This document shows, in pieces, positions 35,461 through 44,728 of a DNA stretch of 64,000 bases; position 1 is the first letter of the stretch; the number at the start of each line of letters is the position of its first letter. The notes below the pieces were generated by a model. That model made no database searches and was not told the origin of the DNA. It saw only the letters and a program-made list of their open reading frames with translations. This stretch comes from Oceanihabitans gracilariae (GTDB taxonomy: Bacteria > Bacteroidota > Bacteroidia > Flavobacteriales > Flavobacteriaceae), in assembly GCF_042684485.1 (NCBI RefSeq), contig NZ_JBHULM010000011.1, forward strand, positions 1,302,001 to 1,366,000, in the 5' to 3' direction. The translations under genes were made by a program, and so were the position numbers.

Positions 35461-36084
35461 ATGTACGCAATTGTAGAGATAGCAGGGCATCAATTTAAAG
35501 TTGAAAAAGACCAAAAAGTTTTTGTTAACCGTTTAGCAATAGAAGAAGGAAAGAATGTATCTTTTGATAATGTTCTTTTAATTGCAGATGGTAGCAATGT
35601 AACTGTAGGCGCCCCAGCTATAGGCGGAGCACAAGTAAGTGCAAAAGTCTTAAAGCACCTTCAAGGTGATAAAGTTATTGTTTTCAAAAAGAAAAGAAGA
35701 AAAGGTTACCGTGTTAAGAATGGACACAGACAAGCTTTATCTGAAATCGTTATTGAAAATATTGTAGCTTCAGGAGCTAAAGCAGAAAAAGCTGCTCCAG
35801 CTAAAAAAGCGAAACCAGCTGCTAAAAAAGCAACAGGTAAAGCTGATGATTTAAAGAAAATTGAAGGTATTGGACCTAAAATTGCTGAGACTCTTGTAGC
35901 AGCAGGTGTTGCAACTTTTGCTGAATTAGCAAAAACAGATGCAGCTAAAATTTCTGAAATCATTGCAGGTGTTCGTGGAAGCCACGTAACAGATACTTGG
36001 CCAGCACAAGCTAAATTAGCTGCTGATGGTAAGTGGGATGAGTTAAAGAAATGGCAAGACGAATTAGATGGTGGAAAAGCTTAA
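35461..36084 (+). CDS. rplU: 50S ribosomal protein L21 with C-terminal HhH extension
   Basis: 207 residues, about twice the usual 103. Residues 1-103 are ordinary L21 (YAIVEIAGHQFKVEKDQKVFVNR, FKKKRRKGYRVKNGHRQ). Residues 104-128 are an Ala/Lys linker. Residues 129-207 form an extra domain with a helix-hairpin-helix signature (LKKIEGIGPKIAETLVAAGV), then HVTDTWPAQAKLAADGKWDELKKWQ. No frameshift joins them. rpmA follows 42 bases later, the standard L21-L27 operon. The extension might touch rRNA or a ribosome-bound factor; that is inference. Confidence 0.95.
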   Translation: MYAIVEIAGHQFKVEKDQKVFVNRLAIEEGKNVSFDNVLLIADGSNVTVGAPAIGGAQVSAKVLKHLQGDKVIVFKKKRRKGYRVKNGHRQALSEIVIENIVASGAKAEKAAPAKKAKPAAKKATGKADDLKKIEGIGPKIAETLVAAGVATFAELAKTDAAKISEIIAGVRGSHVTDTWPAQAKLAADGKWDELKKWQDELDGGKA

Positions 36085-36126
36085 TTGCTAAACCACTTAA
36101 GTATAACAATATAAAACCTTAAGATC

Positions 36127-36387
36127 ATGGCTCATAAAAAAGGAGTTGGTAGTTCGAAGAATGGTAGAGAATCAGAATCAAAACGCTTAGGTGTTAAGAT
36201 TTTTGGTGGACAAGCTGCTATTGCTGGTAACATTATCATAAGACAAAGAGGTAATACACACCATCCAGGTGAAAATGTATACCAAGGAAAAGATCATACT
36301 TTACATGCTAAAGTTGATGGTTTAGTAAAATTCACAAAGAAAAAAGACAATAAGTCTTACGTTTCTATTGAGCCTTTTGAGGCTTAG
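36127..36387 (+). CDS. rpmA: 50S ribosomal protein L27
   Basis: 86 residues. The N-terminus MAHKKGVGSSKNGRESESKR has the conserved tail reaching the peptidyl-transferase centre with no cleavable extension. It is followed by the GNIIIRQRGNTHHPGENVY core. Second gene of the rplU operon, with a terminator right after. Confidence 0.98.
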   Translation: MAHKKGVGSSKNGRESESKRLGVKIFGGQAAIAGNIIIRQRGNTHHPGENVYQGKDHTLHAKVDGLVKFTKKKDNKSYVSIEPFEA

Positions 36388-36410
36388 GAATTTTAAATCC
36401 TAAAAATTAA

Positions 36411-36448
36411 AAAACACCTTTACTTTTTTAAGTGAAGGTGTTTTTTTT
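36411..36448 (+). terminator. terminator of the rplU-rpmA operon
   Basis: CACCTTTACT / AGTGAAGGTG stem (one G-U pair) with a flanking A run and eight T, 24 bases after the rpmA stop. Confidence 0.85.
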
Positions 36449-36579
36449 ATGCCTAACTTTTACGGTATTTATAATTGTTGTAATTAATAGAAAGTGTCTA
36501 CAAATACCTATTAATTATCATTTTAAATTAAAAGTCATAGCTTATGTAAATAGTTGTTATTTAACTTAATTGGTTAATA

Positions 36580-36637
36580 ATGACTATTTTTGGTTTATAA
36601 GTCATACCTTAGAAAGGTAAAAAACTTAAAACCAAAA
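36580..36637 (+). promoter_or_regulatory. promoter region of the hydroxybutyrate-type operon with nested inverted repeats
   Basis: TATTTTTG (36585-36592) matches TAnnTTTG. Around it are ATGACT / AGTCAT (36580-36585 and 36600-36605). Further in are TACCTT / AAGGTA (36605-36619) and an outer pair TTTTGGTTT / AAACCAAAA (36588-36596 and 36629-36637). These could form an operator or a leader hairpin. The start codon is 41 bases beyond. No -33 box at consensus spacing. Confidence 0.4.
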
Positions 36638-36677
36638 TAATATAAAGTTTGTTATTTGTTTTTAAAGAAATATACAA

Positions 36678-38189
36678 ATGATAGCATCAGAAAAGTTAGT
36701 GACTTATATGTGGATTTTATTGGCTGTTTACGCAGCTGTAATATTGTATTTTGTAATTCGAGGGGCCAAAAAAAATACAAATATTAAAGATTATGCTGTT
36801 GGTAATATAGGTTTTTCTCCATGGGTTGTAGGTCTGTCTTTAGCAGCTTCTATGACAAGTGCTGCTACTTTTATTATTAATCCAGGCTTTATTGCGCTTT
36901 ACGGAGTTTCTGGTGTTATTTCATTTGCAATTGTCTTACCAATAGCTGCATTTATATCGTTAATTGTTTTTACCAAAGGTTTTGTAAAACAAGGTAATGC
37001 TGTTAAGGCTACCACTATGGCACAATGGATTGGTAAACGCTATAAAAGCAAGTCTTATGCGTTTTTCTTTGGTGTTATTGCGCTTTTGCTAATTACTTTT
37101 ATTGTACTTATTAATGTAGGACTTACACAAGTAATTTCAAAATCGCTTAATGCAGATCCGTTTTATGTGCTTCTAGCAATAACAGCCTTTGTTTTTGGGT
37201 ATATGATGTTTGGTGGTGCTAACTCTATGGTGTACACCAATACCATTCAAGCTATTATTATGTTTATTGTAGCTATAATATTAATTAGTTCTGGTTCAGA
37301 ATATTTTACTGAGGGTATTACAGGGCTCTTCGATAAATTAAATAGCATTGATTCTAATTTAACAAAGCCTACTAATACTTCAAGTTTTCTTTTTCGTGAT
37401 TATTTTGAAATAATTGTTACTCAAATTATTATAGGAGTCGCTATTGTTTGTCAGCCACATATTATAACCAAGTCTTTATTATTAAAAGATTCTAGTAAAA
37501 TTAACAGTTACCTCTTTAGTGGTATTGCTTTTATGATTGTTTTCTTTTTAGTGGTAGTGGTTGGTTTATATGCACGTATAAGTTTTCCAGATTTAATGGT
37601 TAATGGTGAAAAGTTACGCATGGATGAAATTATTCCAACTTATGTGGTTACTAAATTTTCTGTAGGTGTTGGATTAGTAATTGTAGTTGGTTTAATTTCT
37701 GCAGGTTTATCTACCTTAGAGAGTTTAATTCAATCCTTATCTATAACCATTACATCAGATATTATTAATCCTTTATTTAAAGATAAGTTTACCGAAAAAA
37801 CCATAACAATAAATAAAATGGTTATTATCATACTTGGTGTTGTGAGTTTTGTGCTGAGTTGGCAACAAATAAAAAGCCCAAATGTGAGTGTGGCTATTTT
37901 TGCTCAAAATGGCGTGTATGCCTACTTCGCTGCAGCTTTTGTTCCTGTTCTTTTTGGCACCTTTTTAAATAACGTATCTACAAGAGCAGTTTCTATTGCT
38001 AGTATAACTGCAATTGTAGTTCATTTTGGAGTTTATTATGGAAGAATAACACCTTATATGCAGGAGCCTGTAAATAATCCTGGTGTTTCGGCAGCACTTG
38101 GTATTGTTGCTTCTTTGGTTGTTGGTTATAGTATTTATAAATTAGATTCAAAAAAAGTAGCAAGTGGAAGCATTAGATTGGACAGCTAA
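36678..38189 (+). CDS. sodium/solute symporter (SSS family)
   Basis: 503 residues, about 13 predicted helices, with the SSS core: DYAVGNIGFSPWVVGLSLAASMTSAATFI near residues 37-65 (Na-binding helix 1), GYMMFGGANSMVYTNTIQAIIM near 175-197, and GLISAGLSTLESLIQSLSITI near 342-362 (helix 8 Ser/Thr Na site). Imports a small organic solute with Na+. The next six genes encode a CoA ligase, two esterase-like hydrolases, a TonB receptor and 3-hydroxybutyrate dehydrogenase, so a carboxylate such as 3-hydroxybutyrate or acetoacetate is the likely cargo (inference). Confidence 0.9.
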   Translation: MIASEKLVTYMWILLAVYAAVILYFVIRGAKKNTNIKDYAVGNIGFSPWVVGLSLAASMTSAATFIINPGFIALYGVSGVISFAIVLPIAAFISLIVFTKGFVKQGNAVKATTMAQWIGKRYKSKSYAFFFGVIALLLITFIVLINVGLTQVISKSLNADPFYVLLAITAFVFGYMMFGGANSMVYTNTIQAIIMFIVAIILISSGSEYFTEGITGLFDKLNSIDSNLTKPTNTSSFLFRDYFEIIVTQIIIGVAIVCQPHIITKSLLLKDSSKINSYLFSGIAFMIVFFLVVVVGLYARISFPDLMVNGEKLRMDEIIPTYVVTKFSVGVGLVIVVGLISAGLSTLESLIQSLSITITSDIINPLFKDKFTEKTITINKMVIIILGVVSFVLSWQQIKSPNVSVAIFAQNGVYAYFAAAFVPVLFGTFLNNVSTRAVSIASITAIVVHFGVYYGRITPYMQEPVNNPGVSAALGIVASLVVGYSIYKLDSKKVASGSIRLDS

Positions 38190-39669
38190 ATGGGCAGATT
38201 ATACGCCAGAAAAAATCGCTATAACATCGTATGACGCAAATAAAAGTTATACGTATAGTGATTTACATACCTATGCCAACCGATTAATCCATTCTTTTGT
38301 AAAACTTCAGTTAGAAGAAGGCGATAGAATTGCTGTTTTAGCAGAACACAGTTTAGAGTATATTGTTCTTTTTGTGGCTTGCCAGCGTATGGGACTAATA
38401 TTAGTGCCTTTAAACTATCGGTTATCTATAAATGAAATAGCTAAGCTTATTGTAGATTGTACACCAAGTTTATTTATATGTAATGAAAACCACCAAGAAA
38501 AAGCAGCGCAATTACCTATTGAAAACGTAACAAAACTTTCTTTAAAAACACTAAGCCAGTTTTTTTATACCGATGAAAAGGTGCCTGTAAAAACCTTTGT
38601 GATTAAAGAAGATAATCCGTTATTTATATTCTATACTTCTGGAACAACAGGTGCACCAAAAGGTGTTATATACACAAATAAAATGTTGTTTTGGAATAGC
38701 CTAAACACATCTATGCAATTGGGTATTACGTTTAGAGATTCTACCATAAATACCTTGCCTCCTTATCATACTTCTGGTTGGAATGTTTTTATAACACCAT
38801 TACTGCATAAAGGAGCGCATATTGGTATGTTAGAGAAATTTGATGCCGAAAAAATTCTATGTCTTTTAGAGCTGAATAAAACTACATTGTTTATGGCTTT
38901 GCCTACTATGTTGTTAATGATGCAAAAAACTCCTGTATTTAAAAATGTAAGCCTTAAAAAACTGCGCTATATTATTTCTGGTGGCGAAAAAGTAGCTTCA
39001 GAATTGGTTTCCTTCTGGAAAAATGAAAAAAACATTTATATAAGACCTGGTTACGGATTAACAGAAGCAGGACCTAGTATTACCTCTTTACATCATAAAA
39101 TGGCAGAGCTAAAACCAAATTCTATTGGAAAGCCTAACTTTTATCTAGATTTAAAAATTGTAAATAAAAAAGGCGATGTAGTTAAGGCGCATGAAGTTGG
39201 TGAGCTTTGTATTAGAGGAAACATTGTAACACCTGGTTATTGGAATAATTCTGTAAGAACAAGCAGTAAAATTAAAAAAGGATGGTTGTTTACAGGAGAT
39301 TTTGCATACACAGATCAAGAAGGCTTTTTGTATATGAAAGGTCGTAAAAATGATATGTATATCTCTGGAGGTGAAAACATTTATCCGCAAGAAATTGAAG
39401 AACATCTAGAGCAAATAAAAGGCATAAAAAAAGCAGTGGTTTTAAGTGTAAAAGATGAAAAATGGGGAGAATGTGGTATAGCGTTTGTAACTACAGTAAA
39501 TAAGGGGCTTTCTGTACTACAAATTAGAGAAGAATTAAAAGCAAATTTAGTGAGTTTTAAACATCCTAAGCACCTCTTTATTTTAGATGAAATTCCGTTA
39601 ACTAGTTTAGGTAAAGTGTCTAGAAAAAAATTATTTAAATATTTTAATACTGTTACATCACAACAATGA
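38164..39669 (+). CDS. AMP-forming acyl-CoA synthetase, GTG start
   Basis: 501 residues of the adenylate-forming ligase family. The phosphate loop is FYTSGTTGAPKGVIY (156-170). The A5 motif RPGYGLTEAGP and the ATP/hinge region GWLFTGDFAYTDQEGFLYMKGRKND with GGENIYPQEIEE follow. The catalytic Lys is K484 in SLGKVSRKKL. Activates a carboxylic acid to its CoA thioester. The GTG start lies inside the symporter gene (26-base overlap), and no better start exists before WTAKWADYTPEK. Acid preference cannot be read from sequence; context suggests a short hydroxy- or oxo-acid. Confidence 0.9.
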   Translation: MEALDWTAKWADYTPEKIAITSYDANKSYTYSDLHTYANRLIHSFVKLQLEEGDRIAVLAEHSLEYIVLFVACQRMGLILVPLNYRLSINEIAKLIVDCTPSLFICNENHQEKAAQLPIENVTKLSLKTLSQFFYTDEKVPVKTFVIKEDNPLFIFYTSGTTGAPKGVIYTNKMLFWNSLNTSMQLGITFRDSTINTLPPYHTSGWNVFITPLLHKGAHIGMLEKFDAEKILCLLELNKTTLFMALPTMLLMMQKTPVFKNVSLKKLRYIISGGEKVASELVSFWKNEKNIYIRPGYGLTEAGPSITSLHHKMAELKPNSIGKPNFYLDLKIVNKKGDVVKAHEVGELCIRGNIVTPGYWNNSVRTSSKIKKGWLFTGDFAYTDQEGFLYMKGRKNDMYISGGENIYPQEIEEHLEQIKGIKKAVVLSVKDEKWGECGIAFVTTVNKGLSVLQIREELKANLVSFKHPKHLFILDEIPLTSLGKVSRKKLFKYFNTVTSQQ

Positions 39670-40610
39670 AAAGACTAATTCTATTATTCGTTTTTACTTT
39701 AATTAGTACTACTGTAGTATCACAAAAATCAGATAAACTTATGAAAGAAATAATTTCTCAATATGATTTTAAATCGCATTCTGTGGTAATTGATAGTACC
39801 GAAATAAGTTATATTAAAGAAGGTGCTGGTGAAAAAACGATGCTGTTTGTTCATGGTTTAAGCAGTAATTCTGATGCATGGTCAAAAAACATACATACTT
39901 TAAAAAATCAATACACATGTGTAGCGTTAGATTTGCCAGGTTTTGGTAAGTCATCAAAACCAGATGTTGTATATACCTCTTCTTATTTTGCCGAAATGTT
40001 ACACAAGTTTATCCAAAAATTAGAGCTAAATAATATAGTGCTTGTTGGACATTCTATGGGAGGACAAGCAAGCATTAAATTAGCAACTGTCTACAAAGAA
40101 GATATACAAAAGTTAATACTTGTTGCTCCAGCAGGATTAGAACAGTTTTCAGAAGTAAACGCCAATGTACTTAAAGGGTTTTTTACGAAAGAAATGGTAA
40201 AAAACACAACAGATGAGCAAATTGAAAAAAATTACGCTTTAAATTTTTATAAATTACCTGAAGAAGCTGCTCGAATGATTGAAGATAGAAAACAAATTAA
40301 ACTAGCAGCAGATTTTAATGCACATTGCCATGCTATTGTAAGTAGTATTTCTGGAATGCTAAATGATCCTGTGTATGATGATTTAGAGCATATAACACAA
40401 AAAACGCTAGTTGTTTTTGGTACTAAAGACATGCTTATACCTAATCGTTATCTCAATCCTAATTTAACAACAGCTCAGGTTGGTGCGATAGCATCAGAAA
40501 AAATTAAAGAAGTACAGGTAGCCTTTGTTGAAGATGCTGGTCATTTTGTTCAGTTTGAAAAACCTTTAGAAGTAAATCTGCTTATTCAAGAGTTTGTAGC
40601 AAATAATTAA
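39666..40610 (+). CDS. exported alpha/beta hydrolase
   Basis: 314 residues with a signal peptide (LILLFVFTLISTTVVSQ). Alpha/beta hydrolase fold with oxyanion HG (FVHGLSSNSDAW), nucleophile elbow GHSMGG (S130), acid D255 (FGTKDMLIP) and H293 (DAGHFVQFE). Its ATG overlaps the ligase stop by 4 bases, giving translational coupling. Predicted periplasmic esterase. With the TonB receptor and 3-hydroxybutyrate dehydrogenase nearby, it could cut imported ester oligomers, but specificity is not proven. Confidence 0.9.
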   Translation: MKRLILLFVFTLISTTVVSQKSDKLMKEIISQYDFKSHSVVIDSTEISYIKEGAGEKTMLFVHGLSSNSDAWSKNIHTLKNQYTCVALDLPGFGKSSKPDVVYTSSYFAEMLHKFIQKLELNNIVLVGHSMGGQASIKLATVYKEDIQKLILVAPAGLEQFSEVNANVLKGFFTKEMVKNTTDEQIEKNYALNFYKLPEEAARMIEDRKQIKLAADFNAHCHAIVSSISGMLNDPVYDDLEHITQKTLVVFGTKDMLIPNRYLNPNLTTAQVGAIASEKIKEVQVAFVEDAGHFVQFEKPLEVNLLIQEFVANN

Positions 40611-40646
40611 AATAGATAATCTGGACCTAATTTTATTTGGTGTATA

Positions 40647-42062
40647 ATGAAAACTAAACTTAAAAAATTTACCGAATTTAGTAAAACCATCCTACCAAAT
40701 GAAGCGAAGTATTTGCAAAACAGATATCAATTTACGGATGGTGAAAAGCTTCAAATTATAGAACTTTTAATAGCGAATGCCTTATCGCAAAAAGATTTTG
40801 TAGATTTTGATACGAGCATCAATAAACGTAAATATTCCTACATTAAAGATTGGGTTGAAAAAAAATTAGCCAATATTGATGTAGATGTAACCATTGCTTG
40901 GTTAATAGCTCTTAAGCAAAAAATACTTACAGATGCTATAGCGTCTAGCGAAGAAAAAGCATTTCTACATTATATTGCAAGCTATAAAAACATTGAGTTT
41001 AACTTTCAGAATTTATATGATTTAGCCAAAGAATACAAGTCGTATTTATTAGTTAGAATGCGCTATAAAGACCATCAAATTGTAGCAAATTTTATAGAAA
41101 CCTATAAAGATAAATATATTGAGGTTAAAGATATTAATGAAAAATTATACACTGCCACTACAGAAATTACAAATCAATACACCCTTAATAATAATGAAAC
41201 AAAGCATCTAGAAACGTGGTTGCTTGACGTTTTTAATAATAAAAGTATAGATGGTAAAAACAGGTACCAAGCCTTTGTTTTACTTGCCTTTTTGTATACT
41301 AATTATAATGAGAGTAATAAGTTAAAAGTTATTTTTAATCAAATAGACTTTTATTTTAGTCAAGGCGAAATGTATTCCAGACGTTTGTTGTCTAATTATT
41401 ATGCTAGTCGTGTGTTACTGCACTCCAAAGAAAATGAACTGGTAGAAGCAGAATTTTATGGCTATTTGTCAATAAGACAAAACAATAACGATACCTTAAT
41501 GTATTTAAATAATTTAGTAGCCATTTTATTGCGAAATAATAGTCCTAAAAAAGCTTTTGCACTATTAGAAGACTATCAAGAATTGTATAAACAAAGCCAT
41601 AATTACCATCAAAAAATTGGGTATTGTTCGTATCAAATTCGTGTATTATCAGAGCTTCAAAACAACAAGCTAGCAGAAGCAACTGCAAAAACATTTTTAA
41701 CAAAGTATAAAAAAGAAGTATTAAAACACCGTTGGCATCATTTCTTTACCTCGTATATAAATGTTTTAATAATTCAAGAAAAGTATGAAGAAGTGCTTAA
41801 ACTAGCCTCTAAATTTAATTTAATAGAAAAGGAAAGCGAAAGACAAAAGAAAAATAACTACGTACCTAATATATCCTGGAGTATATCACTTTCTAGATAT
41901 ATGGAAGGTAAAATAAATTCTTCACGTTTATTAGAAGAAATTAAAGCACCACTTAAAGGTATAAAGCCAACAAAAAGTCAGAAACAATTAATGATTAAGG
42001 TTATAGATACGCTTTCAAATAACTTGCCAGAAGCTTTTTTAAAGCTAAAGTCATATATGTAG
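40647..42062 (+). CDS. unknown helical-repeat (TPR-like) cytoplasmic protein
   Basis: 471 residues, no signal peptide or membrane helix. Predicted almost all alpha-helical with TPR-like pairs (for example KNRYQAFVLLAFLYTNYNES, SRRLLSNYYASRVLLHSKEN, TLMYLNNLVAILLRNNSPKKAFALLEDYQELY, KAEATAK-type segments). I do not recognise a family and see no DNA-binding domain. It lies 36 bases after the hydrolase and before the TonB receptor, inside the presumed ester-utilisation operon. A scaffold or regulatory role is speculative. Confidence 0.7.
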   Translation: MKTKLKKFTEFSKTILPNEAKYLQNRYQFTDGEKLQIIELLIANALSQKDFVDFDTSINKRKYSYIKDWVEKKLANIDVDVTIAWLIALKQKILTDAIASSEEKAFLHYIASYKNIEFNFQNLYDLAKEYKSYLLVRMRYKDHQIVANFIETYKDKYIEVKDINEKLYTATTEITNQYTLNNNETKHLETWLLDVFNNKSIDGKNRYQAFVLLAFLYTNYNESNKLKVIFNQIDFYFSQGEMYSRRLLSNYYASRVLLHSKENELVEAEFYGYLSIRQNNNDTLMYLNNLVAILLRNNSPKKAFALLEDYQELYKQSHNYHQKIGYCSYQIRVLSELQNNKLAEATAKTFLTKYKKEVLKHRWHHFFTSYINVLIIQEKYEEVLKLASKFNLIEKESERQKKNNYVPNISWSISLSRYMEGKINSSRLLEEIKAPLKGIKPTKSQKQLMIKVIDTLSNNLPEAFLKLKSYM

Positions 42063-42221
42063 TTTAATGGCTTAAAGCGTCGTTTTTGCTAGTGTTTTTA
42101 TTTGAATAGTTAAAAATTTAAAACTTAAGTCACACTTGTTATTGATGGTTTTTGCTTCTGTTTATTTTCTTTTTCATAATAGATTGCCACTATAATCTAA
42201 CTTAAAACAATTTTATTAATT

Positions 42222-44717
42222 ATGAAAAAACTACTTTTCTTAATGACCTTGATTAGTTCATTGGTTATTCATGCGCAAGACACAGGAAGCATAGAAGGTA
42301 CTATTACCGAAACAAGTGGTATGCCTTTAGCTGGAGCAGCAGTATATATTAAAACTTTAGATAAAGGAGGTGTAACCGATTTTGATGGTAATTTTACTAT
42401 TGAAAACGTAACAGAAGGTACGTATACTGTATCGATCTCTTATATTGGTTTTCAAACCCAAGAACAATCGGTTTCTGTTACCTCTGGAAGTGTAACAAAG
42501 TTACAAGTACAGTTAAGCGAATCTAACAGTGTTTTAGATGAAGTAATTATAACAGCTGGAAAAAAGCCTCAAAAAATCACAGATGTACCTGCTACAGTAA
42601 ATGTAATTACAGCTAGAGAAATTGAAGAGTTTCCTAGTTTTAATATAGGCGAATTAGCAGCAAGACAAAAGGGAGTAGACTTTGTAAGAAGTGGTGTTTT
42701 AGGAACAGGAATTAATATTAGAGGGTTTAATTCTGCTTTTAATTCTAAAAACTTACAAGTAACAGATGATAGATTATCTACTTTAATTGCTACAGGATTA
42801 CCAATGGGATCTTTTTCTACCGTTTCAAAAGACGATATCTCTCGTGTAGAAATATTACTAGGTCCAAACGGAACACTATATGGTCCAAACGCTCATAACG
42901 GATTGGTAAGTACTATAACTAAAAACCCAAGACAATCAGAAGGTACCACTTTTGCTGTTGGAGCAGGAAATCAAAATGTACTTACAGCAAGATTAAGACA
43001 TGCACAGGTAATTAATGATAAGTTTGCGTATAAGGTGCATTTTGAAAGATCACAAGGAACAGAATTTAACTACGTAGATAGTGTGTATGTTGGTACAACA
43101 GCATACAAAGAATTAGATCTAGATCGTGATTTTGATTCACAAAAATATGGTGCTTCTTTATTTTATAAACCTACAAAAAGCTCTGAGTTATCAGGATATT
43201 ATGGACATAGTAATAGCAATAATATTGCAGTTACAAATGCAGGACGTAACCAAATTAAAGATTGGAGTATAGATGTTGCACAACTAAAATTTGTGTCTAA
43301 ACACTTCTTTGCAAATACGTACTATACTTGGAGTAACACAGATGATACTTATGCCATGAACCAACGTACACAAAACTATGTGTCGTTTATAAATAATGGT
43401 TTTTCAGAAGAAGAAGCTCTTGAACGCTCCTTTACAGAACAATGGTTGCAAACAGGTCCTAATCAAGGAGATGGTATTGCATTGCAAAGAGGAGCTGTTT
43501 TTAAAGATGCTTCAAGACGTTTTAATGCAGAAGCACAATACAACAATAATTGGAATCAGTTCTATGTAACATTAGGTGCACAATACCAGTTAGATATGGC
43601 AGACTCTAAAGGTACCTATCTTTTAGATGAAGGCGGAATAGATCTAGATCAAACAGGTGTTTATACACAGTTAGAATATAAATTAGAAGATTCTGGATGG
43701 GGATTTTTGTTAGGAGGAAGAATAGATAATCACGAATTATATGGTTCTAACTTTATACCAAAAGCAGCAATTACTAAAAAGGTGAAAAACGGAACCTTTA
43801 GAGTAACCTACGGAAAAGGAATTGCAGTACCTTCTATTTTAAACCTTAAAGGAAACTTATTTGGTGGTTTAGTTTTAGGAAATGGAGAAGGATTTACATT
43901 AACAGACGGAACTAAAATTGAAAAATTAGATGTTGAAAATATCAACTCTTATGAAATTGGTTTCAAAGGTCAACTGTCTGAAAAATTATTTATAGATACC
44001 AATGCGTACTATAACCAATCTGATAATTTTATTAGTCCATTACGTAATATTGCAGATGCAGCCAATGGTAACAATGTAACACATATTGGTGACCAGCCAA
44101 TTGGTGATGTTGTTGAAGGTTCAGATGGTTCTTTTATATTAACCTATTTAAACTTTGGTCATGTAGATACCTACGGATTAGATGTAGGGCTTAATTATTA
44201 TTTTACAGATAGTTTTAGAACCTCTTTAAACTACTCTTATTTTGGTAGAGATCTAGATAAAGATGATTTAGATAATGATGGTAATTTAGATGGTCAGGTT
44301 TTAGAAAGTGAATTGCCAATTAATACACCTAACCATAAGTTTAGTGTAGGAGTACATTATAATAAAGGGAAGTTTTATGGAGCCCTTTACGGAAGATTTG
44401 TTGAAAAATATGATTTCTTTTCTGGTATAAATGTAGCAGCAGAAACACAAGATCAAGATGGTGATGGTGTTAATGAAATTGTTGAAGATGCACAAGTAGG
44501 AAGAACCTGGAACTACGGACAATTAGGTGGTTTTTCGGTAGATGCTAATGCTGGTTATAATTTTAATGATAGACTGTCTTTAGGATTAAACATTACAAAC
44601 TTATTTAATGCTAAAAACAGAGAGTTTGTAGCTTCTCCTATTGTTGAAACGCTAGTTTCTTTTGAGTTAAAGTATAAAATAAATTTCTTTAACAAGAGTA
44701 CTTCAACTATTAACTAA
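42222..44717 (+). CDS. TonB-dependent receptor with carboxypeptidase-regulatory-like N-domain
   Basis: 831 residues with a signal peptide (LMTLISSLVIHAQ). CarboxypepD_reg-like domain at about 20-105 (GSIEGTITETSGMPLAGAAVYI, GVTDFDGNFTIENV). Plug domain about 115-230 (DVPATVNVITAREIEEFPSF, ISRVEILLGPNGTLYGPNAHNGLVSTITK). The barrel ends near NITNLFNAKNREFV and FELKYKIN. No SusD partner is present, so the ligand is probably not a large glycan. It lies between the two hydrolase genes of the putative hydroxybutyrate-ester locus. The 159-base gap upstream may hold its own promoter, but I see no consensus -7 box. Confidence 0.92.
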   Translation: MKKLLFLMTLISSLVIHAQDTGSIEGTITETSGMPLAGAAVYIKTLDKGGVTDFDGNFTIENVTEGTYTVSISYIGFQTQEQSVSVTSGSVTKLQVQLSESNSVLDEVIITAGKKPQKITDVPATVNVITAREIEEFPSFNIGELAARQKGVDFVRSGVLGTGINIRGFNSAFNSKNLQVTDDRLSTLIATGLPMGSFSTVSKDDISRVEILLGPNGTLYGPNAHNGLVSTITKNPRQSEGTTFAVGAGNQNVLTARLRHAQVINDKFAYKVHFERSQGTEFNYVDSVYVGTTAYKELDLDRDFDSQKYGASLFYKPTKSSELSGYYGHSNSNNIAVTNAGRNQIKDWSIDVAQLKFVSKHFFANTYYTWSNTDDTYAMNQRTQNYVSFINNGFSEEEALERSFTEQWLQTGPNQGDGIALQRGAVFKDASRRFNAEAQYNNNWNQFYVTLGAQYQLDMADSKGTYLLDEGGIDLDQTGVYTQLEYKLEDSGWGFLLGGRIDNHELYGSNFIPKAAITKKVKNGTFRVTYGKGIAVPSILNLKGNLFGGLVLGNGEGFTLTDGTKIEKLDVENINSYEIGFKGQLSEKLFIDTNAYYNQSDNFISPLRNIADAANGNNVTHIGDQPIGDVVEGSDGSFILTYLNFGHVDTYGLDVGLNYYFTDSFRTSLNYSYFGRDLDKDDLDNDGNLDGQVLESELPINTPNHKFSVGVHYNKGKFYGALYGRFVEKYDFFSGINVAAETQDQDGDGVNEIVEDAQVGRTWNYGQLGGFSVDANAGYNFNDRLSLGLNITNLFNAKNREFVASPIVETLVSFELKYKINFFNKSTSTIN

Positions 44718-44728
44718 GTCTTTTAACC

